NCBI RefSeq assembly: GCF_009857475.1
Contig: NZ_WWCJ01000015.1
Location: 59,085 to 123,084 of the forward strand
Direction of reading: 5' to 3'
Source: Pseudoduganella guangdongensis
GTDB taxonomy: Bacteria; Pseudomonadota; Gammaproteobacteria; Burkholderiales; Burkholderiaceae_D
Length of the DNA: 64,000 nucleotides
The notes beneath the pieces are model-generated. The model was not told where the DNA came from. It saw nothing but the letters and a program-made list of their open reading frames with translations, and made no database searches. How positions within the stretch are numbered: position 1 is the stretch's first letter; each line of letters starts with the position of its first letter. A program made the position numbers and the translations under genes. Positions 51,829 to 61,700 of the stretch are shown here, one piece after another.

Positions 51829-53037
51829 TTATCCTTTCACGCACACGACTTGCTTCAGCGTGTGCACGATTTCCACCAGGTCTGACTGGTGCGCCATGAC
51901 CTGGTCGATGTCCTTGTAAGCGGCGGGGATTTCATCCACCACGCCGCCGTCCTTGCGGCATTCGATGCCTTGCGTCTGCTCGGCCAGGTCGAAGCGGTTG
52001 AATTTGCGCTTCGCCTCGCTGCGGCTCATGCGGCGGCCGGCGCCGTGCGAGCAGGAGCAGAACGCTTGCTCGTTGCCCTTGCCGCGTACGATGTAGCTGC
52101 GCGCGCCCATGCTGCCGGGGATGATGCCCAGCTCGCCCGCGCGCGCCGAGATCGCCCCTTTGCGCGTGACATACAGCTTGTGGCCGAAGTGCGCCTCCTG
52201 CGCCACGTAGTTGTGGTGGCAGTTGATCGCCTCGCCGTCCAGCTTGAAGGGCGGCACGTGCGGCTCCAATGCCGCCACCACCCGCCGCATCATTTCGCGC
52301 CGGTTCAGCATGGCGTAGTCCTGCGCCCAGTCGACCGCTTCCAGGTAGTCGTCGAACAGCGCCGAACCCTCGCTGAAGTAGGACAGGTCGCGGTCCGGCA
52401 GGTTCACCTTGTGCCGCATCATCTCCTTGCGCGCGGCGGAAATGAAATAGCGCCCGATCACGTTGCCGATGCCACGCGAGCCGGAGTGCAGCATGATCCA
52501 GACGCGCTGCTCCTCATCGATACACAGTTCGATGAAGTGGTTGCCGCCGCCCAGCGTGCCGAGCTGGCAGATCCAGGTTTGCGCGAACTTGTGCTGCATC
52601 TTCATGATGCCCTTGTGGCGCGCCACGATGCGGTCGAGGCGGTCGTTCAGCGGGCGGCCGACGCGTGCATGGGCCGAGCCGCGTACCTTGTCGAAGGCAT
52701 GCTGCGCGAAGCCGACCGGCACCATGGCTTCGATCGCGCTGCGCACGCGCGCCAGGTTGTCCGGCAGCTGGCTGGCGCTCAGCGTGGTGCGCACCGCGTT
52801 CATGCCGCAGCCGATGTCGACCCCGACGGCGGCCGGGATGATGGCGCCGCGCGTCGGGATCACGCTGCCCACGGTGGCGCCGATGCCGGAATGCACATCC
52901 GGCATGGCCGCCACGTGCGGATGCACGATCGGCAGGTTGGAAATATTCAGCAGTTGCTGGATAGCCGAATGATCGATGTCATCCGTATAGATGTGCACAG
53001 GCACCAGGCCTTTGTGCAGGCTTTGCTTGATTGGCAT
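51829..53037 (-). CDS. rtcB: RNA-splicing ligase RtcB
   Basis: RtcB joins RNA 2',3'-cyclic phosphate (or 3'-phosphate) ends to 5'-OH ends with GTP and Mn2+, repairing tRNAs and rRNA cut by toxins. The 402-residue product has the Mn-binding Cys in VGVDIGCGMN (Cys78), NHFIELC with metal-binding residues, and the guanylated His in CSCSHGAGRRMSR. The start MPIKQSL was preferred; an upstream in-frame ATG falls inside the terminator tail. No rtcA or rtcR is present. It lies directly behind leader cassette B. Confidence 0.96.
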   Translation of the reverse strand: MPIKQSLHKGLVPVHIYTDDIDHSAIQQLLNISNLPIVHPHVAAMPDVHSGIGATVGSVIPTRGAIIPAAVGVDIGCGMNAVRTTLSASQLPDNLARVRSAIEAMVPVGFAQHAFDKVRGSAHARVGRPLNDRLDRIVARHKGIMKMQHKFAQTWICQLGTLGGGNHFIELCIDEEQRVWIMLHSGSRGIGNVIGRYFISAARKEMMRHKVNLPDRDLSYFSEGSALFDDYLEAVDWAQDYAMLNRREMMRRVVAALEPHVPPFKLDGEAINCHHNYVAQEAHFGHKLYVTRKGAISARAGELGIIPGSMGARSYIVRGKGNEQAFCSCSHGAGRRMSRSEAKRKFNRFDLAEQTQGIECRKDGGVVDEIPAAYKDIDQVMAHQSDLVEIVHTLKQVVCVKG

Positions 53038-53062
53038 AACGTCTTTCGTTATGCCGGGGCGT

Positions 53063-53099
53063 AAAAACAAAAACCCCGGCGAGTTTCCTGGCCGGGGTT
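53063..53099 (-). terminator. Attenuator terminator, cassette B
   Basis: On the minus strand CCCCGGCCAG pairs with CTCGCCGGGG around GAAA (53088–53097 with 53074–53083), with one C·C mismatch, followed by TTTTTGTTTTT. It lies 26 bp before the rtcB start and blocks rtcB unless read through. Confidence 0.9.
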
Positions 53100-53111
53100 C
53101 GTGTTGGAAGA

Positions 53112-53210
53112 ACGACCGGCTCGGGTGGCATAAGTGCCGGCCCCGAGCGCGTACGCTGGGGGCTATCGATGTTGCTGCGATGTGATAGCCGTACGTGGCA
53201 TGGTCGTCCT
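53112..53210 (-). ncRNA. Structured leader RNA, cassette B (three conserved stems)
   Basis: Stems on the minus strand: GGCTATC/GATAGCC (53161–53167 with 53184–53190), CGTAC/GTACG (53191–53195 with 53151–53155 region), GCTCGGG/CCCGAGC (53119–53125 with 53142–53148), and an outer ACGACC/GGTCGT (53202–53207 with 53112–53117) that includes part of the leader ribosome site. The GCTCGGGG strand could alternatively pair with CCCCG of the terminator, a possible antiterminator. Confidence 0.7.
53163..53201 (-). CDS. Leader peptide ORF, cassette B (12 aa)
   Basis: AAAGGA, five bases, then ATG start the ORF MPRTAITSQQHR with a TAG stop inside the GATAGCC stem. It matches the cassette A ORF in start, length, first six codons and last residue. 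Translation is plausible but unproven. For rtcB, a leader that reports stalled or blocked ribosomes would make sense, because RtcB repairs the translation machinery. Confidence 0.6.
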   Translation of the reverse strand: MPRTAITSQQHR

Positions 53211-53246
53211 TTCGTTAATTCTGGTTAATAAAAACTACTGAGCGCG

Positions 53247-53276
53247 ATTCTGCGCTTACTGGGCAGCCGGTGTCAA
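53247..53276 (-). promoter_or_regulatory. Promoter of cassette B
   Basis: TTGACA (53271–53276 on the minus strand), an 18-base spacer and CAGAAT (53247–53252), as before cassette A. The region around the -10 box is shared by both copies while the spacers differ. Confidence 0.75.
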
Positions 53277-53393
53277 GACCAGGCTGTCACATGCGCCTTC
53301 GCTGCGCGTTGATCAACACATCGAGTTGATAATTAAGTAACATAATATTACATTTGTGCTATTGTTATACTCTTTTGACAACACTTCTCTATA

Positions 53394-54113
53394 ATGAATC
53401 GCGTCTTCAAAATCATTTGCACCGCAGCACTGGCGGTAGCTGCCAACACCTCCAACGCAGCAACGATCTCTATTACTGGCACTGTAGAACTTTCGCCTCT
53501 CTACTACAATAACCTCATATCGATCAGCGGCCGCCTGAATTTAGCAGAGCAACCGATTTTCGCATCGGGCGATGACGTGCATTTAAAGATCAATTTTTCG
53601 GATGGAAAAGCCATTCGCATGGGGGATGTGCCTAGCCCATACCCAGGTTGGGATATACGTCACTTCGGCGCTGCGATCAAGAAAGCCGACGGCATGCCTC
53701 TAGGGGGGTGGGGCGCACCGGACACCAAGACGTCCCGCGTTCAAGCCCACTTCACCGGCTGGCGCTCGCTGAAACAACTCGCTAGCAAACCAGTATCTAT
53801 GCCGATTCCAGGCCTTTTCCCTGACGACACAGGCCTGGGCGTCAGCGTGGGTTCTTGGGCTATTAATTTCGGCGAACCTTTCGAGTTCACTGGCATTGAG
53901 GCGTCTTTCCACATAGAAGATCTTGGCGTTGCACCGGATTTTGCCGAAATGGTCTTCGTCGGCGCATTTGGCTTCGCCTCAGAGGTGTTTCTGGTGGATG
54001 CGACCGACGGGGGAAACCCTGCACAAGTGCCTGAGCCAAGTAGCGCGATGCTGGCAGGTGTGGGGCTGATGGGCTTAGCCACAGTCCTGCGTCGTCGTCG
54101 GAAGCAACGGTAA
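53394..54113 (+). CDS. PEP-CTERM sorting-domain protein
   Basis: A 239-residue exported protein: signal peptide at the N-terminus (FKIICTAALAVAANTSNA), a β-rich middle, and a C-terminal PEP-CTERM tail with VPEPSS, a hydrophobic segment (MLAGVGLMGLATVL) and RRRRKQR. Such proteins are sorted to the surface by exosortase (EpsH/XrtA), not encoded here. GC and codon use look lower than in neighbours. No good ribosome site is visible before the ATG. Function of the middle domain is unknown. Confidence 0.85.
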   Translation: MNRVFKIICTAALAVAANTSNAATISITGTVELSPLYYNNLISISGRLNLAEQPIFASGDDVHLKINFSDGKAIRMGDVPSPYPGWDIRHFGAAIKKADGMPLGGWGAPDTKTSRVQAHFTGWRSLKQLASKPVSMPIPGLFPDDTGLGVSVGSWAINFGEPFEFTGIEASFHIEDLGVAPDFAEMVFVGAFGFASEVFLVDATDGGNPAQVPEPSSAMLAGVGLMGLATVLRRRRKQR

Positions 54114-54115
54114 AA

Positions 54116-54154
54116 AAATGTCCACTTCGGTTCCTGGCCCCGAAGTGGACATTT
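54116..54154. repeat. Hairpin with 15-bp arms, REP-like or bidirectional terminator
   Basis: AAATGTCCACTTCGG (54116–54130) and CCGAAGTGGACATTT (54140–54154) are perfect complements around TTCCTGGCC. It sits between two convergent genes and can end both transcripts (A-run before, T-rich after). Its GGACATTT edge resembles the repeat at 3255–3325. Confidence 0.8.
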
Positions 54155-54171
54155 CATTTAAGCAATGGGGC

Positions 54172-56034
54172 TTAGCCGTTCAGGCGTTGCTCCAGCTTGG
54201 CCATATTGTCCTTCAGCTCTTGCGGCAGGTGGTAAGCCAGCTTGTCGAACAGTTCTGCGTGCAGCTTCAGTTCGGCGCGCCAGGCGTCCTTGTCGATCGA
54301 GGTGATGGTCTCGAACTCTTCGGCGGTGAATGGCAGCCCATCCCACTGGATGTCGCCAAAGCGCGGGGTGGTGCCGAAGATGTTTTCGACGCCGCCGCCG
54401 GTGCCTTCCACGCGCTCCAGCATCCACTTCAGCACGCGCATATTGTCGCCGAAGCCTGGCCACACGAAGTGGCCGTTCTCGTCGGTGCGGAACCAGTTGA
54501 CGCAGAAGATCTTCGGCAGGGTGGCGCCCTTGCCTTCCAGGCGCTTGCCCATGTCCAGCCAGTGCTGGAAGTAGTCGCTCATGTTGTAGCCCATGAACGG
54601 CAGCATGGCGAACGGGTCGCGGCGCACCACGCCCTGCTGGCCGGCAGCAGCGGCGGTGGTTTCGGAGCCCATGGTCGCGGCCATGTAGACGCCTTCGATC
54701 CAGTTGCGCGCTTCGGTCACCAGCGGCACGGTGGTGGAGCGGCGGCCGCCGAAGATGAAGGCGGAGATCGGCACGCCGGCCGGATCATCCCAGGCCGGGT
54801 CGATCACCGGATTCTGGGTGGCGGACACGGTGAAGCGGGCGTTCGGGTGCGATGCCTTGGTGCCGGACGCCGGGGTCCAGTCCTTGCCTTGCCAGTCGAT
54901 CAGGTGCGCCGGAGCTTCCTTGGTCAGGCCTTCCCACCACACGTCGCCATCGTCGGTCAGCGCGACGTTGGTGAAGATGGTGTTCTCGTTCAAGCAGGAC
55001 ATGCAGTTCGAGTTGGTCTTGGTGTTGGTGCCAGGGGCCACGCCGAAGTAACCTGCTTCCGGGTTGATCGCGTACAGGCGGCCATCCTTGCCCGGCTTGA
55101 TCCAGGCGATGTCGTCGCCGATGGTGGTGACTTTCCAGCCGTTGAAGGTCGCCGGCGGGATCAGCATGGCGAAGTTGGTCTTGCCGCAGGCCGATGGGAA
55201 GGCGGCCGCCACGTAGTGCTTCTTGCCCTCTGGCGATTCCACGCCCAGGATCAGCATGTGTTCCGCCAGCCAGCCGTCGCCGCCAGCCTGGGCTTCCTTG
55301 TAGCCCATGGTGGAGGCGATACGCAGCGCGAAGCACTTCTTGCCCAGCAGCGCGTTGCCGCCGTAGCCGGAGCCGTAGGACCAGATTTCACGGGTGTCCG
55401 GGAAGTGGACGATGTACTTGGTCGGGTTGCATGGCCATGGCACATCCTTCTCGCCGGCCGCCAGCGGCTTGCCGACAGTGTGGATGGCCGGCACGAATTC
55501 GCCATCGGTGCCCAGCACGTCGTACACGGCCTTGCCCATGCGCGTCATGGTGCGCATATTGACGGCCACGTAGGGCGAGTCGGACAGTTCCACGCCGATG
55601 TGGGCGATTGGCGAACCCAGCGGGCCCATTGAGAACGGCACCACATACATGGTACGGCCGGCCATGCAGCCGTCGAACAGGCCGTTCAGGGTGCCGCGCA
55701 TTTCTTGCGGGTCGATCCAGTTGTTGGTCGGGCCGGCCTCCTCCTTGGTCTGCGTGCAGATGTAGGTGCGGTCTTCCACGCGAGCAACGTCGGATGGGTC
55801 GGAGCAAGCCAGGTAGGAATTCGGGCGCTTGGCTTCGTTCAGCTTTTTCATGGTGCCGGCGGCAACCATTTCCGCGCACAGGCGGTCGTATTCTTCCGCC
55901 GAGCCATCGCACCAGTAGATGCGTTCAGGCTTGGTCAATGCGGCGACTTCCGCCACCCAATTGATCAGCTTTTGCTGTTTGATGTAAGCTGGCGCGTTCA
56001 TTGTTGCGACGCCTCCCATAACGGGCTGATTCAT
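54172..56034 (-). CDS. pckG: Phosphoenolpyruvate carboxykinase (GTP)
   Basis: PckG converts oxaloacetate and GTP to phosphoenolpyruvate and CO2, the entry to gluconeogenesis. The 620-residue product has the GTP-type motifs FPSACGKTNFAML (P-loop with active-site Cys), the Mn-site region GDDIAWIKPG, and YGSGYGGNALLGKKCFALRIAS. Length fits the GTP class. A strong GGAGG site precedes the ATG. It is a single gene ending at the hairpin shared with the convergent PEP-CTERM gene. Confidence 0.97.
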   Translation of the reverse strand: MNQPVMGGVATMNAPAYIKQQKLINWVAEVAALTKPERIYWCDGSAEEYDRLCAEMVAAGTMKKLNEAKRPNSYLACSDPSDVARVEDRTYICTQTKEEAGPTNNWIDPQEMRGTLNGLFDGCMAGRTMYVVPFSMGPLGSPIAHIGVELSDSPYVAVNMRTMTRMGKAVYDVLGTDGEFVPAIHTVGKPLAAGEKDVPWPCNPTKYIVHFPDTREIWSYGSGYGGNALLGKKCFALRIASTMGYKEAQAGGDGWLAEHMLILGVESPEGKKHYVAAAFPSACGKTNFAMLIPPATFNGWKVTTIGDDIAWIKPGKDGRLYAINPEAGYFGVAPGTNTKTNSNCMSCLNENTIFTNVALTDDGDVWWEGLTKEAPAHLIDWQGKDWTPASGTKASHPNARFTVSATQNPVIDPAWDDPAGVPISAFIFGGRRSTTVPLVTEARNWIEGVYMAATMGSETTAAAAGQQGVVRRDPFAMLPFMGYNMSDYFQHWLDMGKRLEGKGATLPKIFCVNWFRTDENGHFVWPGFGDNMRVLKWMLERVEGTGGGVENIFGTTPRFGDIQWDGLPFTAEEFETITSIDKDAWRAELKLHAELFDKLAYHLPQELKDNMAKLEQRLNG

Positions 56035-56382
56035 AGTACCTCCAATGCCAATAAAGAATTCTGTCTTGTCCCGGCACGGCAGGAATCGTCGTCAGCTGAT
56101 AGCTTGCGCGCTGAAGACAGGATGCTTCGGCGGAGTACGGCGGTTCTGTCGATGCGCCCGATTTCTCGAGGGCGCGCGCGCCTGGCGGGGGTGGGCACAG
56201 GCGCTGGAACATGTGCTGCTGGAGCCGGTTTGGGCTCCCTGAATTGCGCCGATTGTACACCTGCGTCCCGGCCTTTCCGACAAAAATGTAGGAATAATGG
56301 TTGAGCAAAGTAGTAGGCTATTCCAGATATTCACAATCCCGTTATTTCCCTACCATTTTCATCACAAAATCTGCTAACTGCC
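56035..56382. other. Intergenic region between pckG and a divergent dehydrogenase
   Basis: About 350 bp between divergent genes, holding both promoters. Apart from the pckG ribosome site I see no clear operator, terminator or RNA gene. The part next to the dehydrogenase (56310–56382) is AT-rich, as expected of a promoter. Confidence 0.5.
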
Positions 56383-57333
56383 ATGAAAATCGCCATCCTT
56401 GATGATTACCAAAATGCAACCAGTGGCTTGAAATGCACTAGCCTGCTGGCCGGGCACGAGGTCAAGGTGTTCACCAATTCCGTGCGCGGCATGGGCCAGC
56501 TGGTGGCGCGCCTGGCGCCGTTCGAGGCGCTGGTATTGATCCGCGAACGCACTGCCTTCAACCGCGCGTTGCTGTCGAAGCTGCCGAACCTGAAAGTCAT
56601 TTCCCAGACCGGCAAGGTGAGCGGGCATATCGATATGGAGGCCTGCCGCGATCTCGGCATTACGGTGCTGGAAGGCGCGGGTTCACCGACCGCGCCGGCC
56701 GAGCTGACCTGGGCCCTGGTGCTGGCGGCGCGGCGCAAGCTGTTCCAGTACGCCGGCAAGCTGCGCGACGGCCAATGGCAGCAGGTATCGATCCGGCATG
56801 AGCACAACACGCTGGGCAAGGTGCTGGCCGGCAGCACGATGGCAATCTGGGGCTACGGCAAGATCGGCCAGCTGGTGGCCGGCTACGCCAAGGCCTTCGG
56901 CATGCGGGTGATGGTCTGGGGCAGCGCTGGCAGCCGCGCCGCCGCCGTGGCCGATGGCTACCAGGCCGCCGCCTCGCGCGACGCCTTCTTTGCCGAGGCC
57001 GATGTGCTGTCGCTGCACCTGCGCCTGGCCGACGCCACGCGCGGCATTGTGACGGGCGACGACCTGGCGCGCATGAAGCCCGACGCCCTGTTCGTCAACG
57101 TCAGCCGCGCCGAGCTGGTGGCGCCCGGCGCGCTGGAAGCCGCGCTGGGCGCCGGCTGCCCCGGCTACGCCGCGCTCGATGTCTTCGAAACTGAACCCTT
57201 GCCGGAAAGCTCGCCGCTGCTGCGCATGCCGAACGTGCTCTGCACGCCCCACCTCGGCTACGTCGAGCAGGACAGCTACGAGCTCTACTTCCGCCACGCC
57301 TTCCAAAACCTTGTCGCCCACATCAACCGCTGA
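56383..57333 (+). CDS. D-2-hydroxyacid dehydrogenase family protein
   Basis: A 316-residue NAD-dependent oxidoreductase. The cofactor motif GYGKIGQLVAGYA lies near residue 155, and the catalytic triad is in place: Arg in NVSRAELVA, Glu in DVFETEPLP, His in TPHLGYVEQD. Members reduce or oxidise 2-keto/2-hydroxy acids such as glyoxylate or phosphoglycerate. The substrate is not evident. It stands alone, divergent from pckG. Confidence 0.9.
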   Translation: MKIAILDDYQNATSGLKCTSLLAGHEVKVFTNSVRGMGQLVARLAPFEALVLIRERTAFNRALLSKLPNLKVISQTGKVSGHIDMEACRDLGITVLEGAGSPTAPAELTWALVLAARRKLFQYAGKLRDGQWQQVSIRHEHNTLGKVLAGSTMAIWGYGKIGQLVAGYAKAFGMRVMVWGSAGSRAAAVADGYQAAASRDAFFAEADVLSLHLRLADATRGIVTGDDLARMKPDALFVNVSRAELVAPGALEAALGAGCPGYAALDVFETEPLPESSPLLRMPNVLCTPHLGYVEQDSYELYFRHAFQNLVAHINR

Positions 57334-57340
57334 ACCCTTC

Positions 57341-58087
57341 TCACCCCGCCGTTGGCACGGACTGGGTGGCCGGGGGCAGGATGTGGGGCTGGCTCCAGAG
57401 TCCGGCCCAGCCTGGGGGCCAGGCGATCGTTGGGCCGCTATAGGGCTTGAGGTTGGCGCGCACGGGGACCACCGGGACGGGCGGCATCTCGGTCAGCGGG
57501 GCGCCGGGCGCGCGCGCCATGTCGAGGCTGTACATATAGCCGGGCAAGAGGGCGTCGCACACCTGAGCGAACCAGGCGCTGTGGTCTTCGTCGCGGCCCA
57601 GCGCTTGCGCCAGGCCTTGCGGGTCAAAGCGGGCCAGGGCGTGCACCAGTTCCTCGGTGCTGGCGCCGGGCTGGTCGCCCCAGCCCATGACGGGGTTGAA
57701 GATGTAGTCGGCGCCGGAGCCGTACCAGCCTTCGCGCCAGGAGCGCTGCATCCAGTCGCGCGGGCCGGTGAACAAGTGCCAGCGCCAGTGCAGGCCGGAG
57801 GGCTTGGGCCAGGAGTACAGGTATAACTTTTGGTAGCCGGCGCGGTGCAACTCGCGCACCACGGCCATCAGCCGGGCGTGCGGCATGCGGTCGGGCGGGG
57901 CGCGCCGGAACAGGATCGCTTCGCCATCGGCAAATTGCACCTCGTCGCTGGAGAGATTCAGGTCGAGCGTGCGCGCTTCGTTGCCGAAGCGGGCGGAAAT
58001 CCAGCCTGTGAGCAGGTTCACTGCGGTGATGACTCCGTAGCCGCGATAGCGGTGGAAAATCACGGTTCCGGGGGCGAGCGCTTTCAT
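57341..58087 (-). CDS. Protein of unknown function with CarD/KOW-like N-terminus
   Basis: A 248-residue protein I do not recognise. The first 50 residues (PGTVIFHRYRGYGVITAVN…WISARFGNE) look like a small β-barrel of the CarD/KOW type; the rest is rich in Trp and Pro with no clear motif. The ATG at 58087 was taken since the longer frame begins with TTG without a ribosome site. Convergent with the dehydrogenase, divergent from the asparaginase gene. Function unknown. Confidence 0.6.
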   Translation of the reverse strand: MKALAPGTVIFHRYRGYGVITAVNLLTGWISARFGNEARTLDLNLSSDEVQFADGEAILFRRAPPDRMPHARLMAVVRELHRAGYQKLYLYSWPKPSGLHWRWHLFTGPRDWMQRSWREGWYGSGADYIFNPVMGWGDQPGASTEELVHALARFDPQGLAQALGRDEDHSAWFAQVCDALLPGYMYSLDMARAPGAPLTEMPPVPVVPVRANLKPYSGPTIAWPPGWAGLWSQPHILPPATQSVPTAG

Positions 58088-58202
58088 GGTGGTGCCGGGC
58101 AAAGAAGCCAGTGTAGTCAACCGTTGGGCGGAATGCCAGCCGAAGTACGCAAACTTTTTCGGCTATCATGCTCGCCATTCATTGATTTCATTTTAATTCA
58201 TC

Positions 58203-58688
58203 ATGACCCTGCGCATCATTGCCACCGGTGGCACCTTCGACAAGCATTACAACGAACTGAACGGCACGCTGGCCTTCGCTGAAAGCCATTTGCCGGCGGC
58301 TATCAAGCGTGCGCGCATCACCACGCCGTGCGCGCTGGAAGTGGTGTCGCTGCTCGATTCGCTGGATATGGTCGAGGCCGACCGCCAGCGCGTGCTGGCT
58401 GCCTGCCAGGCGGCCAGCGAGAAGGCGATCGTCATCGTGCACGGTACCGATACCATGCCGCAAACCGCAGCGGTGCTGGGCCCGGCGATCAAGGATAAGA
58501 CCATCGTCTTCACCGGCGCCATGATCCCTTACGAGATCGATCATTCGGACGCGTTCTTCAATATGGGCTTTGCCTGCGGCGTGGCGCAAGTGCTGCCGCC
58601 GGGCGTGTATGTGGCGATGAATGGCCAGATCTTTGCCTGGGATAACGTGCAGAAAAACAAAGCGGCTGGAGTGTTCCAGCCGCTCTGA
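58203..58688 (+). CDS. Short asparaginase-domain protein
   Basis: A 161-residue protein with both catalytic Thr motifs of the asparaginase N-terminal domain: IATGGTFDK (Thr near residue 11) and IVHGTDTMPQTA (Thr-Asp pair near residue 81), followed by FTGAMIPYE. It lacks the C-terminal domain found in 330-residue enzymes; stand-alone short forms are known in proteobacteria, so it need not be a fragment. The start has no strong ribosome site. It converges with giant 3 after 17 bases. Confidence 0.85.
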   Translation: MTLRIIATGGTFDKHYNELNGTLAFAESHLPAAIKRARITTPCALEVVSLLDSLDMVEADRQRVLAACQAASEKAIVIVHGTDTMPQTAAVLGPAIKDKTIVFTGAMIPYEIDHSDAFFNMGFACGVAQVLPPGVYVAMNGQIFAWDNVQKNKAAGVFQPL

Positions 58689-58705
58689 CGGTTTGCCTGC
58701 CCGCG

Positions 58706-61700
58706 TCAGGACTTGTTGGGCAGCGCCAGCACCTCGTGGCGCGCCTTCGGTTCCAGCGCGTCCAGCCTGGTGTGGCTGGCGGCGGCCGAGGTGCCTGCCA
58801 GCAGGCGCTGGCCGTTGGCGTCGTAGTCCTGCATGACGGCCGCCATGGCGCCGGCCAGCGTGGCCGAACTGCTCTGCCCCGGCGGCATGGTGAGGCTGGA
58901 TGGGGTCGGCAGGCTGGCCGGTGCTTCACCAGTGCGGATGGCCTGCGCCAGTTCGCTCACGGCTTTGCTCAGCGGTGATTGGGCGAACCAGACGTCGACC
59001 ATTTCATGCTGCGTGCCATCGGTCGTGGTATAGCTCGATGCCAGGCCGACGATGTTTTCTTGCTGCTGGCGATGCATGGCCTGGGCTGCAAGGTTGAGCT
59101 CGGCGATATTGCGCTGGGCCAGTGTGCTGAGCTCGCCGGACTGGGTAATGCCGTCGGCGTTGGCATCAACCCAAATGCGCAATTCCCCATAGGCCCGGTC
59201 GGCGGCGCTGATCACGCCATCCTTGTTACTGTCCAGTTCGGACAAGGCTTGGTAACCATCTTTTGCCTTACTGCCGTCGGCAAGCCTGGTGCCGCTGCCG
59301 AACAGTTCAGCGCCATCGTTGATGATGCCGTCGCCATTCAGGTCGCGCACCAGCATGCCGTCGCCCTGGCCGACCCAACCGGTCTGGCCGGATTGACCGT
59401 CGGCATCGACGTCGAACTGCACGCCAGCCGCCAGGCCGAGGGTTTGCACGCCGCCGCCATCGAGGTCGAGCGCAATCGGAGTCTGCCAGAACGCCAGCAA
59501 CTGCTCGCCACTCATCAGCGCGATTTGCGCGGTGGAGACGGCGCCAACTTGCTGCGTCGTAAAGGCCTTCAGCTGCGTGGTGGACATGGCCGCCAATTGC
59601 TGCGCCGTCAGCGATTTAATCTGGACGGTCGAAATGGCGATGACCTGCTGGGTTTGCAGCGCCGCCACCTGCATGGTCGACATGCTGCGCAGGACCAGGC
59701 CCTTCATGGCAGCCAGGTCGAGGGTTTCCAGGGCAACGATATCGTCGGTCGACAGCGCTTCCAATTGGCGCGACGTCAACGCCGCCACCTGGGCGGTGGT
59801 CAGGCCGGCAATCTGCAGGGTCGACAGGGCGGCGATCTTGTCCTCATCGAGGCCGGCAAACACAGTGGCTTTGATGGAGGCGATATCGCCGGTATCGAGT
59901 GCGGCAAACGCATCGGTCGAGAGGGCCGCCAGCTGCTTGCTGCTCAGCACGCCGATGTGCTTGGAGGTCAAGCCCAAGGCATGCGAACTGGTCAGCACAG
60001 CCAGGGCGCTGGTGCTGAGCGACATGAACTGGCGCGAACCCAGCGAACCGAGTTGGTCGCTGCTCAGCGCCAGCAATTGGGCGCTGCTCAGGCCGGCAAG
60101 CGCGCCGGTGCTCAGCGCCGACAAGCCTTCGGTATCCAGGGCGGCGATGAAGTCGGTCGACAGGCCGGCGATCTGGCGGCTGCCGATGGCGCGGAACTGG
60201 GCCGAATTCAGCGCGTTCAGTTGCGCCGTGTTCAGCATGGCAAACTGCTCGCTCTCCATGCCGGAAATGACATTGGTGCGCAGGGCGCCGATATCCGCCG
60301 TTTCAATCGCGGCCATGGCGTCGGAGGACAGGGCATTCACCTGGACGGCGCTCAGTCCCGCGAACTGCTGGCTGCTCAAGCCAGCGACTTGTTCGGTTTT
60401 CAGGCCCGCCAGCGCGGCGGTCTGGAGCGCGCCCACCTGGCGCGTGCTCAGCGCCGACAGTTGCGCCGTGCTGAGGGCAGCAATATGGCTGGAGCTGAGT
60501 TGGCGCAAGGCGCCGGTGCTCAGGGCTCCCACTTGCAGCGAGGTCAGGCTGTCCAGGTCATCGTCGGCCAGCGCCAGGAACTGGCGGCTGGTCAAGGCTG
60601 CTATCTGCGCCGTGGTGAGCGCGGCGATATGGTGCGTGCCGAGCGCAATGATCTGGTCGGTCGTCAGTCCGCTAATGCTGGCGGTGCGCACCACGGCCAG
60701 ATCGGCCGTTTCCATCGCGGCGATATCTTCGGTCGAGATCATCGACAGCTGGCCTTTGCTCAGCAAGGCAGCTTGTTCCGTACTGAGCCCCACGACCTGG
60801 GCCGTGGTCAGGCCGGCCATGGCACTGCTGCGCAGGGCGGCGAACTGGCTGGAGGTGAGGCTGTCGAACAGGCTGCCGGCGCCGGCGCCCAGTACCGGGA
60901 TCTGTTCCGACGTCAGCGCGGCAATCACGTGCGTGCGCAACCCGGCAATGGCATTGGTGGCGATGACGCTGATATTGTCGGTCGACAGCGCGGCAAACTG
61001 GTTGGGCGTCAGACCGCCCAACTGGACCGAAGTCAGGGCCGTGAACTGGGTGGTTTGCAGGCCTTGGATGCCTTTGGTCGAGAGCGCTTCTAACTGGCGT
61101 GTGCCGAGAGCCCGCAACTGGTCGGTGCTCAGGCTTGCCACCTGGTCGCTGCGCAGCCCATTCAGCAGATTGCGGCTGAGGCCGGCGATGCTGGTAGTGC
61201 TCAGCTGCGACAAGGCGCTGCTCGACAGCGCGACCAAGTGGCGCGTGTTCAGGGCCGCCGCCTGCTTCGAGGTCATGGCCGCGATCTGACTGCTGGTCAG
61301 CAGGCTGACCTGGTCGGAACTCAGGCCGGCAATCGCGCCCGTGCTGAGCGCGGCAAAGTCGGCAGTTTCAATCGCGACCAGGGCCGCGCTCGACAAGCCG
61401 TTCAGCTGGACGGCCTTCAGCGCGCTGGCCTGCTCGGTGGTCAAGGCGGCGATCTGGCTGCTGCTCAAGCCTTGCAGCGAGCTGCTGCGCAGGGCGCCGA
61501 TCTGGCCCGAGCTCAGGCTGGCGATCTGGGTCGTGCTCAAGGCGCTTAGCTGGACCGAGCTGAGGGCGGTCATGATGCGCGTGCCGAGCGCGGCCAGTTC
61601 GCTGGTCGAGAAGGAAGCGATCATATCGGACGGCAGTGCCGCCAATTGGCGGCTGTTCAGGATGCCGAACTGGGCGGTGGTGAGCGCCTCCAACTGGGCG

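Noticed and set aside
53038..53070. Longer rtcB start at 53070
   Set aside because: It would place the start within the terminator tail, and the extra residues do not match RtcB proteins.
58203..58688. Asparaginase gene as a truncated pseudogene
   Set aside because: Both catalytic motifs are intact and stand-alone short asparaginase-domain proteins are known.
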